A stretch of 64,000 bases of DNA from Intestinibacter bartlettii. GTDB taxonomy: Bacteria > Bacillota > Clostridia > Peptostreptococcales > Peptostreptococcaceae. The notes below the pieces were generated by a model. That model had not been told where the DNA came from. It ran no database searches and saw only the letters and a program-made list of their open reading frames with translations. Below, piece by piece: positions 44,641 to 52,919 of this stretch (position 1 is the first letter of the stretch; each line of letters begins with the position of its first letter). A program made the translations under genes and the position numbers. The stretch lies in assembly GCF_000154445.1 (NCBI RefSeq), contig NZ_DS499569.1. One strand, written 5' to 3'.

Positions 44641-44839
44641 ATCATCATCCCCTTGACTTAAAAATTTTTATATTTAAAACAGAAAAGCAAAACTTATTTA
44701 CCAAATACATAACCCTATCATTAAAGAATTATTTATTTTAGATATATCTTCCTCTAAAAAACGTTCGATAAAAACACTCATATAAGTTCAAATTAAACTT
44801 TTTTTCAATATAATTCACCTATATCTTTTTTATTTAAAC

Positions 44840-44896
44840 AAAAAATAAGGAAGTATTGAAAAATAAATTTCAAATCTATTTTCCAATACTTCCTTA
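44840..44896 (-). terminator. Terminator of the marR-ABC operon
   Basis: AAGGAAGTATTG ... CAATACTTCCTT stem followed by Ts on the minus strand. Confidence 0.85.
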
Positions 44897-44925
44897 ACTA
44901 TATCTTTAATATTTAATTTTTAATT

Positions 44926-46824
44926 TTATTCTAATTCAAAAGCACCAGTATATAATTGATAGTATTTTCCACGTCTTTCAATAAGTTCATCGTGATTACC
45001 ACGTTCAATTATTCTACCTTGTTCTAAAACCATGATAACATCAGAGTTTTTGATTGTTGATAATCTATGTGCAATTACAAATACCGTTCTACCTTCCATC
45101 AGTTTATCCATACCATCTTGAACTATTTTTTCTGTTCTAGTATCTATACTTGATGTAGCTTCATCTAGTATTAAAACTGGTGGGTTTGCTATTGCTGTTC
45201 TCGCTATTGATAAAAGCTGTCTTTGACCTTGAGATAAGTTGCTTCCATCCCCTGTTAACACTGTATTATATCCATCTTTTAGATGTTTTATAAATCCGTG
45301 TGCATTTGCAAGTTTTGCAGCAGCAATTACTTCTTCATCAGTTGCATCTAATTTACCATATCTGATATTTTCCATAACTGTTCCTGTAAATAGATGAGTA
45401 TCTTGAAGAACTATACCAAGTGATTTTCTTAAATCGTCCTTTTTAATTTTAGTTATATTAATTCCATCATATCTTATTTTACCGTCTTGTATATCATAGA
45501 ATCTATTTATTAAGTTTGTTATTGTAGTTTTACCAGCTCCTGTAGCACCAACGAAGGCTACTTTTTGTCCTGGCTTAGCATACATATTTATATCATGTAA
45601 TACAATTTTGTCATCGTTATAACCGAAGTTTACACCTTCAAATACAACATCCCCAGTTAATTTAGTATATGTTACAGTTCCTTCCGCTTTATGTGGATGT
45701 CTCCAAGCCCAAGTTCCTGTACGTTCTTTTACTGGTTTTATTTCGCCATCTTCTTCTATAGCATTTTCTAATGTAACATATCCGTCGTCTACTTCTGGCT
45801 TTTCATCTATTAAGTTAAATATTCTCTCTGCACCAGCAAGAGCCATAATTATTGAGTTGAATTGTTGAGATACTTGGGCTACTGGCATATTAAAACTTCT
45901 TGTTAATTGTAAGAATGATGCTAATGCACCTAAAGTTAAATTTCCTACACCACTTATTGCAAGTACAGCTCCTATTGCAACTATTAAAACATAACTTATA
46001 TTTCCTATATTGTTCATTATAGGCATAAGCATATTTGCAAAACTATTGGCATTGTCAGCACTATTAAATAATGAGTCATTTAATTCGTTAAATTTCTTTT
46101 TAGAATCTTCTTCATAACTAAATACTTTAACGACTTTTTGACCTTCCATCATTTCTTCAATATATCCATTAACTTTACCTATATCTCTTTGTTGGTTCCC
46201 AAAGAAGAAAGCACTTTTAGAGCCTAATATTCTCATTACTTGATACATTACAAATACCATAAGAACTATTAATATTGTAAGTATTGGACTTAGTACTATC
46301 ATAGAAACAAAAGTCCCTACTATAGTTATTATAGAAGATATAAGTTGAGGTATACTTTGACTTATCATCTGTCTTAATGTATCTGTATCATTTGTGTATA
46401 TACTCATTATATCTCCGTGAGCATGTGTATCGAAATATTTGATTGGAAGCTTTTCCATATGCTCAAATAAATCATCACGGATATTTTTTAATGTTCCTTG
46501 AGATATATTAACCATAAGTCTACTATATACATACGTTGATATTACACCAGTATAGAAAATAGCAGCCATTATAGCTAAAGCTGTTAATAATGCTTTAAAA
46601 CTTGGGTTATTGTGTCCTAATAAAGGAACTATATAATCATCTATTAATGTTTTTAAGAATAAGTTTGCTACAACTGAAACAATAGAACTAATAAATAATG
46701 TTATTAAAACTATAAAGAATAAGAATTTATAATCTCTAAATATATAGCTAATCATTCTTTTTAAAGTCTTCATTGGGTTATTTCCCTTAGGGCCTTTTTT
46801 ACCTTTAGCAAATTCTTTACTCAT
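44926..46824 (-). CDS. ABC exporter subunit, canonical half (heterodimer partner 2)
   Basis: This 632-residue half-transporter has a six-helix exporter domain (about 25-320) and a nucleotide-binding domain (about 385-630). The ATP site is canonical: Walker A GATGAGKTT, signature LSQGQRQ, Walker B ILILDEATSSID with catalytic Glu, and the H-loop His in IAHRLSTI. A ~45-residue insert (KPEVDDGYVTLENAIEEDG...) precedes the NBD, as in LmrD/BmrD/YheH-type subunits. Start at 46824 is chosen for SD AAAGGAG and overlaps the upstream gene stop by 8 bp, so translation is coupled. Likely substrate: drugs or other lipophilic compounds. Confidence 0.92.
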   Translation of the reverse strand: MSKEFAKGKKGPKGNNPMKTLKRMISYIFRDYKFLFFIVLITLFISSIVSVVANLFLKTLIDDYIVPLLGHNNPSFKALLTALAIMAAIFYTGVISTYVYSRLMVNISQGTLKNIRDDLFEHMEKLPIKYFDTHAHGDIMSIYTNDTDTLRQMISQSIPQLISSIITIVGTFVSMIVLSPILTILIVLMVFVMYQVMRILGSKSAFFFGNQQRDIGKVNGYIEEMMEGQKVVKVFSYEEDSKKKFNELNDSLFNSADNANSFANMLMPIMNNIGNISYVLIVAIGAVLAISGVGNLTLGALASFLQLTRSFNMPVAQVSQQFNSIIMALAGAERIFNLIDEKPEVDDGYVTLENAIEEDGEIKPVKERTGTWAWRHPHKAEGTVTYTKLTGDVVFEGVNFGYNDDKIVLHDINMYAKPGQKVAFVGATGAGKTTITNLINRFYDIQDGKIRYDGINITKIKKDDLRKSLGIVLQDTHLFTGTVMENIRYGKLDATDEEVIAAAKLANAHGFIKHLKDGYNTVLTGDGSNLSQGQRQLLSIARTAIANPPVLILDEATSSIDTRTEKIVQDGMDKLMEGRTVFVIAHRLSTIKNSDVIMVLEQGRIIERGNHDELIERRGKYYQLYTGAFELE

Positions 46825-48550
46825 TATCATCAGCTCCTTTCACTTGTGATTCGTAAACTTCTCTATATATAGCGTTGTTTACTTTTAATTCATCATGTGT
46901 TCCAATAGCATCTATTTTACCGTCATCTAAAACTATTATTTTATCACTAGCTTCTATTGATGATATACGTTGAGCTATTATTATTTTAGTTGTAGATGCT
47001 ATGTCATTTTGTAGCGCTGCTCTAATTGTAGCATCTGTTTTTGTATCAACTGCACTTGTTGAATCGTCTAAAATTAATATTTTAGGTTTTTTAAGTAATG
47101 CTCTAGCGATACAAAGTCTTTGTTTTTGACCACCAGATACATTTGTACCACCTTGTTCTATATAAGTATCATATCCATCTGGGAATGTTTGAATGAATTC
47201 ATCGGCACATGCTTTTTTACATGCATCTACTAATTCTTCATCTGTTGCATTTTTATCTCCCCATCTTAGATTTTCTTTTATAGTACCTGAAAATAATACA
47301 TTCTTTTGTAAAACCATAGAAACTTCATTTCTAAGAGTATCTATATCATAGTCTCTAACGTCTACTCCACCGACTTTTATGCTTCCTGAAGTAACGTCAT
47401 AAAGTCTTGGTATTAATTGAACCAATGTAGATTTTGCACTACCTGTTCCACCTATAATTCCTATTGTTTCACCAGATTTTATCTCTAGGTTTACATTTTC
47501 TAAGTTTAATTTATTTTTATCATTAGCATAAGAGAAATCTACATTTTCAAATGATATAGATCCATCTTTTACTTCTTTTATTGGATTTTTAGGATTTTTT
47601 ATAGTACTTTCTTCATCTAAAACTTCAAGTATTCTCTCTGCTGAAGATTTAGCCATAGTTATCATAACAAATACCATAGATAACATCATTAAACCCATAA
47701 GTATTTGTGTTGAATATGTGAAGAAACTCATAAGTTGACCTGTTGTCATAGTATTTGAAACTATCATTTTAGCCCCTAACCATGATAAAAGTAATATACA
47801 TGTATACATAGTAATTTGCATTACTGGAGCATTTAGTACTATTAATTTTTCTGCAAATATAAAACTATTTTTTACATCTCCTGAAGCTTTTTTGAATTTA
47901 TTTATTTCGAACTCTTCTCTTACTGCTGATTTTACAGTTCTTATTCCTGTTAAGTTTTCTTGTACACTTGCATTTAATGCATCGTATTTTTTGAAAACAG
48001 CTGTGAATCTAGGGAATGCAACTTTTATTATAAGCGCTAATATTAACCCTAAGAATATTACTGCTCCAAAGAATACTAGTGATAAACTCGGATTAATTAA
48101 AACTGACATTAACATTGCAGATATAAGCATGATTGGTGCTCTAACAAGCATCCTTAAAATCATTTGATATGCATTTTGCACATTTGTTATATCTGTCGTA
48201 AGTCTTGTTACTAGACCTGCTGTTGAATATTTGTCAATGTTTTCAAATGAAAAATCTTGTATATTTTCAAACATCGCACGTCTTAAGTTTCTCGCATAAC
48301 CTGCTGAAGCATTTGCTGCAAACTTTGCACCTAATGCACCACAAAGAAGTGATAACATCGCTACTACAAACATAAGTATTCCTATTTTGGCTACATAGCC
48401 CATATCACTATTGTTCAGACCATTGTCTATAATCATCGCCATTAATAGTGGTATTATAACTTCACATATACACTCTAATACCATAAATATAGGCGTGATT
48501 ATAGAATTCTTTTTGAATTCACCAATATATGATGATAATTTTCGTATCAT
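46817..48550 (-). CDS. ABC exporter subunit, degenerate half (heterodimer partner 1)
   Basis: The 577-residue half-transporter has six membrane helices (about 15-300) and a nucleotide-binding domain (about 335-577). Walker A is GGTGSAKST and the signature is VSGGQKQR. The catalytic Glu after Walker B is replaced by Asp496 (ILDDSTSAVD), and the switch His is Gln527 (IAQRISSI). This is the degenerate-site pattern known from LmrC, BmrC and TM287. With its overlapping partner it forms a heterodimeric multidrug-type exporter. SD GAGGAGG precedes the ATG. It follows marR by 115 bp. Confidence 0.93.
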   Translation of the reverse strand: MIRKLSSYIGEFKKNSIITPIFMVLECICEVIIPLLMAMIIDNGLNNSDMGYVAKIGILMFVVAMLSLLCGALGAKFAANASAGYARNLRRAMFENIQDFSFENIDKYSTAGLVTRLTTDITNVQNAYQMILRMLVRAPIMLISAMLMSVLINPSLSLVFFGAVIFLGLILALIIKVAFPRFTAVFKKYDALNASVQENLTGIRTVKSAVREEFEINKFKKASGDVKNSFIFAEKLIVLNAPVMQITMYTCILLLSWLGAKMIVSNTMTTGQLMSFFTYSTQILMGLMMLSMVFVMITMAKSSAERILEVLDEESTIKNPKNPIKEVKDGSISFENVDFSYANDKNKLNLENVNLEIKSGETIGIIGGTGSAKSTLVQLIPRLYDVTSGSIKVGGVDVRDYDIDTLRNEVSMVLQKNVLFSGTIKENLRWGDKNATDEELVDACKKACADEFIQTFPDGYDTYIEQGGTNVSGGQKQRLCIARALLKKPKILILDDSTSAVDTKTDATIRAALQNDIASTTKIIIAQRISSIEASDKIIVLDDGKIDAIGTHDELKVNNAIYREVYESQVKGADDNE

Positions 48551-48665
48551 TTCTTCCTCCTCAATATATAAATTTTATTTTAAATTAAATAAATTATTTA
48601 ATTTTTGACATTATAAACTTCTCATTATAATATTTTAAGGGCAACTTAAAATTATTAAATGAGAA

Positions 48666-49091
48666 TTACTTTAAATTATCTAAAATTTTATACATATACT
48701 TAAATAACTGCTCTTGTTCTTCCTTCGAAATACCGTTTAGCATTTTAGCATCTAATTCTTGGATATATAAATAAGCATCATCTAATACTCTTTGAGTTTT
48801 TTCTGTCATCTTTATAAATTTAGATCTTTTATCATTTAGATTTTGTTCTCTCGTTATAAATCCTTTTTCTTCTAATCTATTTAATAACCCTGTAACTGTA
48901 GGATTTTTAAGTGTTAATCCTGTCTCTAAATCCCTTTGAGTAAGTTTATCTTCCTCATGTCTTTTTAAATATAAAAGCACATCCATTTGTGACGGAGTCA
49001 AGTTGTATCTTTGTAAGTTTTTATGACAACGTGTCTCAAATGCTATATGTATTTGTTTAATTAAAAAACCTATAAGTATTTTCTCTTCCAT
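48666..49091 (-). CDS. MarR family transcriptional regulator
   Basis: The 141-residue protein has the MarR winged helix (about 30-100: TPSQMDVLLYLKRHEEDKLT, DLETGLTLKNPTVTGLLNRL, wing DKRSKFIKMT). It is the first gene of an operon with two ABC exporter genes. A perfect 24-bp palindrome overlaps its promoter, so it probably represses its own operon until an inducer, often an exporter substrate, binds. SD AGGAGA precedes the ATG. Confidence 0.93.
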   Translation of the reverse strand: MEEKILIGFLIKQIHIAFETRCHKNLQRYNLTPSQMDVLLYLKRHEEDKLTQRDLETGLTLKNPTVTGLLNRLEEKGFITREQNLNDKRSKFIKMTEKTQRVLDDAYLYIQELDAKMLNGISKEEQEQLFKYMYKILDNLK

Positions 49092-49103
49092 ATTAATTCT
49101 CCT

Positions 49104-49127
49104 AAATATATAGCTTGCTATATATTT
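49104..49127. promoter_or_regulatory. Perfect palindromic operator for MarR
   Basis: AAATATATAGC, 2 bp, GCTATATATTT: an 11-bp perfect inverted repeat. It overlaps the -10 box and the start point of the marR promoter. Confidence 0.8.
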
Positions 49128-49152
49128 TATTTATTTTTTTATTAATTGTCAA
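49124..49152 (-). promoter_or_regulatory. marR operon promoter
   Basis: Perfect minus-strand TTGACA, 17 bp, TAAAAT. The palindrome begins inside the -10. Confidence 0.8.
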
Positions 49153-49195
49153 TAGATGTAATTTTATTTTTAAATTTTTTCTATACTTTTATTTA

Positions 49196-49250
49196 CGCAA
49201 AAAGAGAGATTTACTTTTAAATAACCTTTAAATTTAAATCTCTCTTTATT
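49196..49250 (-). terminator. Terminator of trpB2
   Basis: AAAGAGAGATTTA ... TAAATCTCTCTTT stem followed by Ts on the minus strand. Confidence 0.8.
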
Positions 49251-49285
49251 TTTATTAATTATTTTTTATTATTATTACTATTTAT

Positions 49286-50674
49286 CTATTTTATTTCATC
49301 TTGTATTCCTGGTATTATAGGTAATTTATCAAATCCAACTTGTAAATCTTCATCTGTTGGAATATAATCTGTCATTGTTCCTTCTATATAAGCATTATAT
49401 CCCTTCATATCGAAATATCCTGTTCCAGTTAATCCAAATAATATTGTTTTTTCTTCACCAGTTTCTTTACATTTTAAAGCTTCATCTATTGCAACTCTAA
49501 TTGCATGTGATGATTCTGGCGCTGGAAGTATTGTTTCAACTTTAGCGAATAATGTTGCAGCTTCAAATACCTTAGTTTGTTCAACAGATATAGCTTCCAT
49601 ATATCCATCGTGATATAGTTTTGATAATATTGGACTCATTCCATGATATCTAAGACCTCCTGCATGGTTTTTAGATGGTGTAAACTCACAACCTAAAGTA
49701 TACATTTTTGCCATAGGAGTTATTTTACCAGTATCGCAGAAATCATATGCGTATTTACCTCTTGTTAAAGATGGGCAAGATGCTGGTTCTACTGCAACTA
49801 TTCTTGGATTTGCTTTTCCTAATAATTTATCTTGCATGTATGGAGCTATAAGTCCACCTAAGTTAGAACCTCCACCTGCACAGCCGATTACTATATCAGG
49901 ATATTCTTCTAATTTATCCATAGCTGCTTTTGCTTCTAGTCCTATTATTGATTGATGAAGTAATACTTGATTTAAAACAGAACCTAAGACATATCTATAT
50001 CCATTTGTACTTACTGCAACTTCAACAGCTTCTGATATTGCAGTTCCTAAAGAACCTGGATCATCTGGATTTTGTTCTAATATTTTTCTACCTGCATTAG
50101 TTGTATTACTTGGAGATGGAGTTACATCTGCTCCAAATACTTTCATTATATTTTTTCTATCTGGTTTTTGTTCATAAGATACCTTAACCATATATACATT
50201 AAGTGGAAGCCCAAAATAAGAACAAGCTTCTGATAAAGCAGTTCCCCATTGCCCTGCTCCAGTTTCAGTAGTAACACCTTTTAGGCCTTCTTTTTTAGCA
50301 TAATATGCTTGTGCTATTGCTGAATTTAGTTTATGACTTCCTGAAGTATTATTTCCTTCAAATTTATAATATATTTTAGCTGGTGTCCCCAAAGCTTTTT
50401 CTAGGTTATAAGCTCTACAAAGTGGTGATGGTCTATATATTTTATACATTTCTCTGACTTCTTCTGGAATATCTACATATCTAGTTTTATCATCCATTTC
50501 TTGATGAGCCAACTCTTTACAAAATACTGGATATAAGTCTTCTTCAAGTGCTGGTTTCATAGTTGCTGGATTTATCATAGGTTCTGGCAACTCTTTCATA
50601 TCCGCTCTTAGATTATACCACTTCTTTGGTATTTCCTCTTCACTTAAATATAATCTGTATGGCGCTTTTTTCAT
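49286..50674 (-). CDS. TrpB2-type tryptophan synthase beta-like protein
   Basis: This PLP enzyme of the TrpB2 subgroup makes tryptophan from indole and serine (some members may use other routes, for example phosphoserine). The 462-residue length, longer than the ~400 of ordinary TrpB1, and the N-terminal extension are TrpB2 features. The PLP lysine lies in GSHKLNSA near residue 115, GAGQWG near 145 carries the active-site Glu region, and the phosphate-binding loop is GCAGGGSNLGG. No trpA or other trp gene is near, so it may salvage indole. A T-box with a TGG (Trp) specifier precedes it. SD AGGAGG precedes the ATG. Confidence 0.9.
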   Translation of the reverse strand: MKKAPYRLYLSEEEIPKKWYNLRADMKELPEPMINPATMKPALEEDLYPVFCKELAHQEMDDKTRYVDIPEEVREMYKIYRPSPLCRAYNLEKALGTPAKIYYKFEGNNTSGSHKLNSAIAQAYYAKKEGLKGVTTETGAGQWGTALSEACSYFGLPLNVYMVKVSYEQKPDRKNIMKVFGADVTPSPSNTTNAGRKILEQNPDDPGSLGTAISEAVEVAVSTNGYRYVLGSVLNQVLLHQSIIGLEAKAAMDKLEEYPDIVIGCAGGGSNLGGLIAPYMQDKLLGKANPRIVAVEPASCPSLTRGKYAYDFCDTGKITPMAKMYTLGCEFTPSKNHAGGLRYHGMSPILSKLYHDGYMEAISVEQTKVFEAATLFAKVETILPAPESSHAIRVAIDEALKCKETGEEKTILFGLTGTGYFDMKGYNAYIEGTMTDYIPTDEDLQVGFDKLPIIPGIQDEIK

Positions 50675-50713
50675 TTCTTATACCTCCTAAATATTCTCTA
50701 AATTTGTTCCAAA

Positions 50714-50990
50714 TAAAAAAGACTTTCATCCCTAATTGGGACAAAAGTCATATCTTCTGCTTCTGCGGTACCACCCTAATTGATCATAAAGACCCACTCA
50801 TCTCATATACTATCATATATGCTCCTGTGATAACGGATGGAGTTCCCGTCAGATACTACTAAGATACACCTTTCATTCTGCCCTCGTAAGTCCATTCAAT
50901 ACAAGTTATTTGTCATGATTCCACCATCCACAACTCTCTATAAAATAATTATTGCATCTACTCTTCTTACTCATCGGTTTGATTATTATA
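50714..50990 (-). promoter_or_regulatory. T-box riboswitch, tryptophan specifier, controlling trpB2
   Basis: The minus strand has the T-box core TTAGGGTGGTACCGCAG (50764-50780), followed by a terminator stem (GACTTTTGTCCCA ... GGGATGAAAGTC) and Ts (50714-50752). In the specifier region TATTGAA-TGG-ACTTACGAGG the codon TGG (Trp) is at 50892-50894. Uncharged tRNA-Trp should turn the gene on. Confidence 0.92.
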
Positions 50991-50996
50991 TTTATG

Positions 50997-51025
50997 ATTA
51001 TATTTCCATTTTTTTCTTATGTCAA
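50997..51025 (-). promoter_or_regulatory. Promoter of the trpB2 T-box transcript
   Basis: TTGACA, 17 bp, TATAAT on the minus strand, a perfect consensus match. The start point falls at the beginning of the T-box. Confidence 0.85.
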
Positions 51026-51161
51026 CTATTTTCTTAATATTTATATTTTTGAAATTTTTCTATAAATATTTTTAAAATTGTATTTTAAAATTCATATTGT
51101 TTTAAAATTCTTGATTAAACCGTCTTTAAATGATTTATAATTAATAAAGGGGTGTATTCAA

Positions 51162-52325
51162 ATGGATATAGAAAAGTTATGTTCAGGTATGAATGATTGG
51201 CTCGTAAATGTCAGACGAGACTTACATAAAACGCCTGAACTAGGTTTAAAAGAATTTGAAACTAAAGAAAAAATCAAAAAATATTTAGATGAAATAGGAA
51301 TATCTTATATAGAATATAAAAACACTACAGCTATCGTAGCACAAATAAACGGAGGCTTTGAGAAGACAGTAGGTTTAAGGGCTGATATAGATGCATTGCC
51401 TATAGATGAGGAGTTAGATTTAGATTATAAATCTAAAAACCCAGGCGTAATGCACGCTTGTGGTCATGATGCCCATACTGCAATCTTATTAGGTGCTTGC
51501 AAAGTTTTATATGAAAATAGAGATTTATTAAAAGTAAACGTGAAATTCTTTTTCCAACCTGGCGAAGAAATTGGCGCTGGCAAATATATGATTGAAGAAG
51601 GCTGTCTAGAAAACCCAAAGGTCGATATGGTATTTGGACTTCATGTCGGCTCACATATAAAAACTGGATATATAGAAATTAAAAAAGGTACTGCAGCCGC
51701 TTCTACTGACAGACTTATATTAAAAGTATTAGGCAAAAACGGTCATGGTGCTTATCCACACGAAGGAGTTGATGCAATAGTTATCGCTTCATACTTAGTC
51801 ACTGCTCTTCAAAGCATCATTAGCCGAAATATAGATCCTACTGACTCTGCTGTAATTTCTTTTGGAAAAATTGAAGGTGGACATAAGGGCAATATTATAT
51901 GTGATGAAGTTAAGTTAACTGGTACACTTAGAACTTTGAATGAAGATACTCGCCATCTTATAAAAGAGAAAATTAAAGCAATGTGTGAAAATGTTAGCAT
52001 AGGATTTGGGGGCAAGGTAGATCTTGAAATAATACCTGGAATTCCAAGCTTGGTTAATACTTCAGAATTAGTAGATTTAGTTGTTAAAAATACTTCCGAA
52101 TTGCTCGGATGTGATAAAGTGCTAAAAAAAGAAAAATCACCACTTGGTGCTGAAGATTTTGCATGGTTTCTACAAAAAGTGCCTGGAGTATTTTTTAACA
52201 TAGGATGTGGAAATGAAGATAAAAATACAACTTATCCTATACATAATTCAAAATTTAATATAGATGAAGATTGTCTTTTGATTGGAACTATGATTCATGT
52301 AAAAAATATATTGTCTATAAGCTAA
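51162..52325 (+). CDS. M20-family amidohydrolase (N-acyl amino acid hydrolase type)
   Basis: The 387-residue metal-dependent amidohydrolase shows the M20D/HipO-like order: RRDLHKTPELGLKEFET near residue 18, ADIDALPI near 75, HACGHDAHTA near 93 (metal ligands), PGEEIGAGKYMIEEG near 131, an internal dimerisation domain (NGHGAYPHEGVDAI near 187), and GAEDFAWF near 335. Members hydrolyse N-acyl amino acids, hippurate or related amides, and the substrate is not determined here. It is the first of two plus-strand genes inside a minus-strand region. SD AAAGGGG precedes the ATG. Confidence 0.9.
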   Translation: MDIEKLCSGMNDWLVNVRRDLHKTPELGLKEFETKEKIKKYLDEIGISYIEYKNTTAIVAQINGGFEKTVGLRADIDALPIDEELDLDYKSKNPGVMHACGHDAHTAILLGACKVLYENRDLLKVNVKFFFQPGEEIGAGKYMIEEGCLENPKVDMVFGLHVGSHIKTGYIEIKKGTAAASTDRLILKVLGKNGHGAYPHEGVDAIVIASYLVTALQSIISRNIDPTDSAVISFGKIEGGHKGNIICDEVKLTGTLRTLNEDTRHLIKEKIKAMCENVSIGFGGKVDLEIIPGIPSLVNTSELVDLVVKNTSELLGCDKVLKKEKSPLGAEDFAWFLQKVPGVFFNIGCGNEDKNTTYPIHNSKFNIDEDCLLIGTMIHVKNILSIS

Positions 52326-52394
52326 ATAATTTAATTGCTATTTAATCTATTCAGTGTTATTATTATCAAAAATAGATATAACAAGGAGAAATAT

Positions 52395-52841
52395 ATGAAA
52401 AAATTTTCTATTATAGCATTAATATTAATGACTATATTTACTTTTGGATGTAGCAAAAAAGATACTTCTGATAATATGGTAAAATTAAATAAAGTAGATA
52501 TTTCAGCTATTAGCAATCAACAGATTAAGAATTTTTTAACTGAAGCATCAGAACAAGAGGGAATTTATAAAATAGAAACAAAATCAAATACTTATATATA
52601 TTTTAATGGAATAAAAAATGAATTTATCGATATAAATTGCAGTGTTGAAGATAATACTTTAAATATAGAATCAAATAAAAGCAAATTAGAAAGTAATGAT
52701 TCACCATCACAAAAACTATATGTTATATATCAAAAGAACATAACTATCTCAAATGATAAAACAGTTTATTTTGATACTATAAAGTTAACTATAAATGGTA
52801 AAGAATCCAGCTTTAAAAATTCATTTGTAATCAAAGAATAA
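52395..52841 (+). CDS. Small putative lipoprotein
   Basis: The start at 52395 (MKKFSIIALIL) is chosen because of SD AAGGAGA. The 148-residue product has a type II-like signal with cysteine after MTIFTFG (weak lipobox TFGC), then Ser/Lys/Asn-rich beta-type sequence. I do not recognise a family. It lies 69 bp after the M20 hydrolase and ends at a terminator, so it may be cotranscribed. It is probably anchored outside the membrane. Confidence 0.75.
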   Translation: MKKFSIIALILMTIFTFGCSKKDTSDNMVKLNKVDISAISNQQIKNFLTEASEQEGIYKIETKSNTYIYFNGIKNEFIDINCSVEDNTLNIESNKSKLESNDSPSQKLYVIYQKNITISNDKTVYFDTIKLTINGKESSFKNSFVIKE

Positions 52842-52844
52842 TAT

Positions 52845-52888
52845 AAAAATGAGCTTAAAAGTTTAATAAACTAATAAGCTCATTTTTT
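52845..52888. terminator. Terminator between the lipoprotein and MATE genes
   Basis: AAAATGAGCTTA ... TAAGCTCATTTTTT stem with A/T tracts on both sides. It can end both convergent transcripts. Confidence 0.83.
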
Positions 52889-52919
52889 ACTTTGATATTT
52901 TATTATAATTTATATTATC

